This document shows positions 60,048 through 64,000 of a stretch of 64,000 bases of DNA, piece after piece. The stretch comes from Micromonospora halophytica. GTDB lineage: Bacteria > Actinomycetota > Actinomycetes > Mycobacteriales > Micromonosporaceae. The translations under genes and the position numbers were made by a program. The DNA is taken from assembly GCF_900090245.1 (NCBI RefSeq), contig NZ_FMDN01000020.1, forward strand, positions 1 to 64,000, given 5' to 3'. Positions within the stretch are counted from its first letter, which is position 1; each line of letters starts with the position of its first letter. Below the pieces are notes generated by a model, which had not been told where the DNA came from, searched no databases, and saw only the letters and a program-made list of their open reading frames with translations.

Positions 60048-60404
60048 CGTGTGGCGGGCGTCACCATCCTCCCGAGCCGGTCCTGCGCCGGGCACCGGCG
60101 GTTCGGCCGAGGAACTCCCCGAACGGCGTCCCGGGGACGCTACGGACTTGATCGCACAGGTGGTTCAGGCCGCGAGTCGACGGAGGGACGCCTGATCCAT
60201 CTGTGCGATCAGGTCTGTAGCGACCGCACGGTCCCCGGCTGGTCGAGGTTGGGACGGCCTTCGGTCCTGGCGAACGACCGCCAAGCCCTGACCGCCGAAC
60301 CGGACACCGGACACCACCGGATCCGGAATGGCACTGCCCGGACCGCGAGGTGTGGCCGGTGCCATCGTGGTGGCGGAATGGTGGCCGGGCCGGGGTCGTT
60401 ACAC
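60048..60404. other. Gap between the MFS operator and the truncated gene
   Basis: No intact gene. It holds the long inverted repeat at 60138-60222, described separately. Some minus-strand sequence reads as short open frames without recognised homology. Confidence 0.5.
60138..60222. repeat. Long imperfect inverted repeat
   Basis: 32-bp arms (60138-60169 and 60191-60222) match at 28 of 32 positions, with the core GATCGCACAG (60150-60159) paired to CTGTGCGATC (60201-60210) and a 21-nt loop. Beyond the arms GTCCCCGG/CCGGGGAC-like sequences continue the symmetry with an 8-nt insertion. This may be a small mobile-element remnant or a recombination site. Confidence 0.65.
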
Positions 60405-60902
60405 ATGGTCCCGGCGCCGCGAGCCTGGTTCGCCCGTGCCTGCCGGGTCATCGACTTTCCCCAGCGCCTGTCGAGGTGCCCGCACGTCGGCTCGACCCCC
60501 ATCGAGCGCGACCTGACCGACGAGCAGGTCGGCAACGTCAAGGCGATCATCGCGGCGACGAAGAAGGCCGGGATGGACGAGCGTGCCGCAGTGGTGTCGA
60601 TCGCGACCGCCCTGCAGGAGTCGAAGTTGGAGAACCTGGGTCACCTGGGTGACCGCAACGACCACGACTCGCAGGGCCTCTTCCAGCAGCGACCGTCCTC
60701 GGGTTGGGGCACGGTGGAGCAGATCACCGACCCGGAGTACTCGACGATGGCGTTCCTGAAGGGTCTGAAGCAGGTCGACGGGTGGCAGGACATGCCGCTG
60801 ACCCAGGCCGCGCAGACCGTGCAGGTGTCGGCCTACCCGGACCACTACGCCCAGTGGGAGCAGCAGGCCGCCGACCTCGTCGCCGAACACTGGAACAGCT
60901 GA
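60405..60902 (+). CDS. Secreted-type cell-wall protein, 5'-truncated
   Basis: From ATG 60405, 165 residues. The last 130 are a lysozyme-like/SLT-like actinobacterial domain: DLTDEQVGNVKAIIAATKKA, SIATALQESKLENLGHLGD, HDSQGLFQQRPSSGWGT, and a tail SAYPDHYAQWEQQAADLVA. Relatives start with a signal peptide; here the first 35 residues (PAPRAWFARACRVIDFPQRL) show none. So the 5' end seems lost or replaced, next to the long inverted repeat. A strong terminator follows. The product may not be exported. Confidence 0.6.
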   Translation: MVPAPRAWFARACRVIDFPQRLSRCPHVGSTPIERDLTDEQVGNVKAIIAATKKAGMDERAAVVSIATALQESKLENLGHLGDRNDHDSQGLFQQRPSSGWGTVEQITDPEYSTMAFLKGLKQVDGWQDMPLTQAAQTVQVSAYPDHYAQWEQQAADLVAEHWNS

Positions 60903-60917
60903 CCCCACCCACAACAA

Positions 60918-60954
60918 CGCTGGCCGGCACCCCACCACGGGGTGCCGGCCAGCG
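60918..60954 (+). terminator. Strong hairpin after the truncated gene
   Basis: Perfect 16-bp arms CGCTGGCCGGCACCCC (60918-60933) and GGGGTGCCGGCCAGCG (60939-60954) with a 5-nt loop, 16 bp past the stop. Confidence 0.85.
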
Positions 60955-61041
60955 GCGTCTGCATGAAGGGACAGCGGAGCAGATCGACACCGCCACCACC
61001 GTCATGTCAGCGCCGAGGGCGGTCAGGGCGGGCCGAGGGGG

Positions 61042-61448
61042 TCACGGCTGAGGGCGGCTCGGTGGGTCAGGGGCACCGCAGCCGAAGCGGACCAGGCGGT
61101 ACGCGCGACCGGTGAGCGGGGTCTGCGACCAGACCAGCACAGCGCGCGCACGGGCCCGGACCACGGCGGAGGCCAGCGCCGCCCAGGGCAGCGCCGGCCC
61201 GAGCAGCAGGCAGCCCCTCCCCTGCTCGCGCAGCGCCGCGGCGAGGGCGTGCAGCCCGAGGCAGTGCGTCTCGTGCTCGGTCCGCCCGTGCAGCGTCGCC
61301 AGCAGCGGCACACACAACTGCTCCCACACCTCGGCCCGACGCGGCGGCGAACTCCAGGACCAGCGCGGCGACCCGGTTGGCGTCGAGGTCCTCCGCGGCG
61401 GCGGCGAGCCGCTTGCGGGCCTCCTGCACCGCATCGGCCGGCGCGGGA
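61042..61448 (-). pseudogene. Decayed B12-binding MerR/CarH-like regulator
   Basis: Two frames together resemble the C-terminal half of cobalamin-binding MerR-type regulators. One frame reads EARKRLAAAAEDLDANRVAA and LVLEFAAA. After a shift near 61333-61350 another continues EVWEQLCVPLLATLHGRTEH and LREQGRGCLLLGPALPWAAL. The HTH half is missing and livM directly abuts upstream. So this is a truncated, frameshifted remnant; a sequencing error at the shift is possible but would not restore the N terminus. Confidence 0.6.
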
Positions 61449-62453
61449 CTATCTGCGACGGGCGGCCATCCACCGCAGGACCAGCGCGGCGACGCTGCCC
61501 CAGATCCCGCGCCGGAACAACAGCACGACGAGGACGAAGATACCGCCGGTGACCAGGCCGATGGCCTCGAATCCGGAGAACGACAGCCAGTCCTCCAGCC
61601 GGACCACCACCGCCGCGCCGAGCACGCCGCCCCAGAGGGTGCCGATGCCGCCGAGCACCACCACGATGACCGCCTTGCCGGAGGTGGTCCAGTGCAGCAC
61701 GTCGAGCGAGACGAAGCGGTGACCGACGGCGAAAAGCCCGCCGCCGAGCCCGGCGATGAAGCCGGAGAGGACGAACGCGGTCAGCTTGTAGCGGTGCACC
61801 GGGTAGCCGAGGGCGCGGGCCCGGGCCGGGTTGTCACGGATGCCGACCAGCACCCGGCCGAACGGCGAATGAGTGATCCGCCAGGCGGCGGCCAGGCCGA
61901 ACAGCACGATCGGCAGGATCGCGTAGTAGAAGTAGTAGTCGTCGGTCAGGTCGAGGCCGAACAGCGACCGGGGCACGCCCTGCAGGCCGTTCTCGCCACC
62001 GGTGACCGAGCGCCACTCGTTGGCGACGTAGTAGACCATCTGTGCGAAGGCCAGCGTGACCATCGCGAAGTAGATGCCGGTCCGCTTCACCGCCAGGTAA
62101 CCGATCGGCAGCGCGAGCGCCGCCGCGCCGAACGCGCCGGCCAGCACCGCGACCGGGAACGGCAGGCCGGCGTGGACCGCCACCAGGCCGGTGAGGTACG
62201 CCGAGGTGCCCCAGAAGGCCGCGTGCCCGAAGGACATCAGCCCGGTGAAGCCGAGCAGCAGGTCCACCGAGACGGCGAACAGCGCCCAGCAGAGGATGTC
62301 CACCGCGACCGCCGGGTAGAGCCCGTTGGGCAGCCAGAGCGCCACGGCCAGGCCGGCGGCGAGCAGTGCGTACCGGACCCAGCCGGGCGCGCGGGCGACG
62401 GCGAGCAGCCCGGAGCGGGCCGGCGCGGCCTCGGTGTCCACGGTCGCGGTCAT
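61449..62453 (-). CDS. livM: Branched-chain amino acid ABC transporter permease LivM
   Basis: A 334-residue permease with about 10 TM helices. The family motif is GFTGLMSFGHAAFWGTSAYL, and SPFGRVLVGIRDNPARARAL is the cytoplasmic coupling loop. It pairs with LivH for leucine-type substrates. It overlaps livH by 4 bp. The usual livG/livF ATPase genes do not follow; the decayed regulator does. Confidence 0.9.
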   Translation of the reverse strand: MTATVDTEAAPARSGLLAVARAPGWVRYALLAAGLAVALWLPNGLYPAVAVDILCWALFAVSVDLLLGFTGLMSFGHAAFWGTSAYLTGLVAVHAGLPFPVAVLAGAFGAAALALPIGYLAVKRTGIYFAMVTLAFAQMVYYVANEWRSVTGGENGLQGVPRSLFGLDLTDDYYFYYAILPIVLFGLAAAWRITHSPFGRVLVGIRDNPARARALGYPVHRYKLTAFVLSGFIAGLGGGLFAVGHRFVSLDVLHWTTSGKAVIVVVLGGIGTLWGGVLGAAVVVRLEDWLSFSGFEAIGLVTGGIFVLVVLLFRRGIWGSVAALVLRWMAARRR

Positions 62454-63331
62454 GCCGGTGCCTCCTCACGGCCGAACAGCCCGGCCGGCCGCCAGAGCAG
62501 CACGGCGGCCATCACGACGAAGACGATCGTCTGGGACACGATCGGGAACTCGGACAGGTAGGCCTCGCCCCACGCCTGGACCAGGCCGATGCCGAAGCCG
62601 GCGGCGACCGAGCCGAAGATGGAGCCCAGACCGCCGATCACCACCACCGCGAAGATCACGATGATCAGGTCGGCGCCCATCAGCGGGTTGACCGCCCGCA
62701 TCGGCGCGGCGAGCACCCCGGCGAGGCCTGCGAGGCCGATGCCGAAGCCGAAGACCGGGGTCACCCAGCGCCCGACGTCGATGCCGAACGCGCGGGTCAG
62801 CTCCGGCCGCTCGGTGGCGGCCCGGACCACCATGCCGATCCGGGTACGGGTGAGCACCCACCAGACGGCGACGCAGAGCAGCACGGCGAAGCCGAGGATG
62901 AAGACCCGGTAGGTCGGGAAGTCGAAGAGCCCGAAGTCGACCGAGCCGCTGAGTTCGGCCGGGGTGGCGTACGGGCTGGACTGCACACCGTACCGGGTCT
63001 TGACCAGGTCCTGCAGGATCAGCGTCAGGCCGAAGGTCAGCAGGAAGTTGTAGAGCGGATCGAGCCGGGTGAGCCGGTGGATGACCGCCCGTTCCAGCGC
63101 CATGCCGAGCAGGGCGAGGCCGAGCGGCATGATCACCAGTGCCGCCCAGAACGGCACGCCGGCCTCACTGAGCAGCACGTACGCCCCGAACGCGCCGAGC
63201 ATGTAGAACGCGCCGTGGGCGAAGTTGACCACCCGCAGCATGCCGAAGATGACCGCGAGCCCGAGGGCGAGCAGGGCGTAGAACGCCCCGCTCACCAACC
63301 CGTTGAACGTGTTCTGCAGGAAGCCGGTCAC
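62450..63331 (-). CDS. livH: Branched-chain amino acid ABC transporter permease LivH
   Basis: A 293-residue permease with about 8 TM helices. The signature is LRVVNFAHGAFYMLGAFGAY, with RTRIGMVVRAATERPELTRA and GIGLAGLAGVLAAPMRAVNP. The GTG start at 63331 is followed at once by the first helix. It is part of a LivJ-H-M order with the binding-protein gene upstream. Confidence 0.9.
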   Translation of the reverse strand: MTGFLQNTFNGLVSGAFYALLALGLAVIFGMLRVVNFAHGAFYMLGAFGAYVLLSEAGVPFWAALVIMPLGLALLGMALERAVIHRLTRLDPLYNFLLTFGLTLILQDLVKTRYGVQSSPYATPAELSGSVDFGLFDFPTYRVFILGFAVLLCVAVWWVLTRTRIGMVVRAATERPELTRAFGIDVGRWVTPVFGFGIGLAGLAGVLAAPMRAVNPLMGADLIIVIFAVVVIGGLGSIFGSVAAGFGIGLVQAWGEAYLSEFPIVSQTIVFVVMAAVLLWRPAGLFGREEAPA

Positions 63332-63346
63332 CGTGCCGCCTTCGTT

Positions 63347-63450
63347 CGCGACTGCGGGGCTCGCAGAACCGGCTCACTCCTCGCACTCACCCAGCCACCC
63401 CCGTTCCGCGACTGCGGGGCCCGCAGAACCGGCTCACTCCTCGCGCTCAC
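63347..63450. repeat. Two 44-bp direct repeats between livJ-like gene and livH
   Basis: Copies at 63347-63390 and 63407-63450 differ at 2 positions and are spaced 60 bp. Each has a small hairpin around CTGCGGG-CCCGCAG (perfect in the second copy, one change in the first). The second copy overlaps the end of the binding-protein gene (stop at 63449-63447). Confidence 0.8.
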
Positions 63451-64000
63451 AGCTTGCAGTCCGGCGAGGGGGCGCGGAACGCCTCCGCGGCGGGGATGGT
63501 CTTGAGCACCTTCACGTAGTCCCACGGCTCGGTGACCTCGGCCTGCGACTTCACCTGGGCCAGGTACGCGTCGTGCACGACCCGGTGGTCCTCGGCGCGG
63601 ATCTTGCCGTTGCGCAGGAAGACGTCGTCGACGGTCTTGCCCTCCAGGCCCTCGACGACGGTGTCGGCGTCGTCGGTGCCGGCGGCCTGCACCGCCTCCA
63701 GGTACTGGGTGGCGGCGGAGTAGTTGGCCGCGTGGGCGAAGGTGGGCCGGGTGCCGGTCTCCTTGGAGAACCGGTCGGCGAACTCCCGGTTGCGCTGGTC
63801 GAAGTTCCAGTACCAGGCGTCGGTGTAGGTGGTGCCGGCCAGCGCCGCCGGGGTCAGCGAGTGGATGTCGGTGAGGAACATCAGCCCCACCGCCAGCCCG
63901 ACGCCCTTGTCCCGCAGCTTGAACTCGTTGTACTGCTTGACCACGTTGACCAGCTCGGCGCCGGCCTGCATGGTGCCGAGCACCTGCGGCTTCGGGTTCA
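63447..64000 (-). CDS. Branched-chain amino acid ABC substrate-binding protein, C-terminal part
   Basis: The gene enters from the right edge; 183 codons are visible without its start. Sequence such as LTPAALAGTTYTDAWYWNFD, RPTFAHAANYSAATQYLEAV and WDYVKVLKTIPAAEAF is typical of the C-terminal lobe of Peripla_BP_6/LivJ proteins. The product would be a lipoprotein or secreted receptor feeding LivH/LivM. The stop lies within the second 44-bp repeat. Confidence 0.85.
   Translation of the reverse strand, partial: NPKPQVLGTMQAGAELVNVVKQYNEFKLRDKGVGLAVGLMFLTDIHSLTPAALAGTTYTDAWYWNFDQRNREFADRFSKETGTRPTFAHAANYSAATQYLEAVQAAGTDDADTVVEGLEGKTVDDVFLRNGKIRAEDHRVVHDAYLAQVKSQAEVTEPWDYVKVLKTIPAAEAFRAPSPDCKL

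Noticed and set aside
63347..63450. CRISPR-like repeat pair
   Set aside because: Only two copies, 60-bp period with a 16-bp gap, no Cas genes and no spacer array.

Overview
The window is very GC-rich DNA from an actinomycete. Codon use, leaderless genes, Rel with an RFKD loop and the gene order (alaS-ruvX-mltG-aroE-aroC-aroK; hisS, metallo-hydrolase, cyclophilins, rel, apt, secF, secD, yajC, ruvB, ruvA, ruvC) point to Actinomycetes, most likely Micromonosporaceae (Micromonospora or a close relative). That placement is inference from recognised families; no search was run.

Layout. 1-274: the 5' end of an IS5-type transposase gene running off the left edge. 321-2096: a WYL regulator divergent from an alpha/beta hydrolase, with a 10-bp-arm dyad between them. 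2216-3897: aroK and aroC. 3997-18652: a co-oriented surface-polysaccharide region (methyltransferase, sulfotransferase, Wzx-like flippase, Wzy-like polymerase, GT2, Wzz-like co-polymerase, secreted beta-propeller, fused Alg14/Alg13-type glycosyltransferase, PAP2 phosphatase, APH-like kinase, GH16 hydrolase). It lies between aroC and aroE, which are usually close neighbours in actinomycetes. 18747-29829: aroE, mltG, ruvX, alaS, two small membrane-protein genes, a large proline-rich membrane protein, rarA and a 70-aa membrane protein.

29947-42306: accessory and housekeeping genes mixed: GNAT; MFS with an ArsR regulator preceded by a 13-bp-phased TGCA array; aspS; DUF998; S1 protease; SGNH hydrolase; an HxlR/thioesterase divergent pair; a C/G-tract inverted repeat; an acyl-ACP desaturase with a 13-bp-arm palindrome; hisS; a metallo-hydrolase. 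42568-54779: two membrane-anchored cyclophilins, then rel, apt, secF-secD-yajC and ruvB-ruvA-ruvC. ruvB carries a 336-residue intein in its Walker A loop. 55034-64000: a 3-hydroxybutyrate-dehydrogenase-like SDR with a GAF/PucR regulator, an MFS exporter with TetR, a 5'-truncated secreted-protein gene beside a long inverted repeat, a decayed B12-binding regulator, and the permeases and partial binding protein of a branched-chain amino acid ABC transporter.

The strongest single observation is the RuvB intein. Its first residue is Pro, its block F contains a Cys and the +1 extein residue is Thr, which fits the class 3 splicing type. It also keeps two LAGLIDADG-type motifs. No rRNA, tRNA, CRISPR array or riboswitch was recognised.
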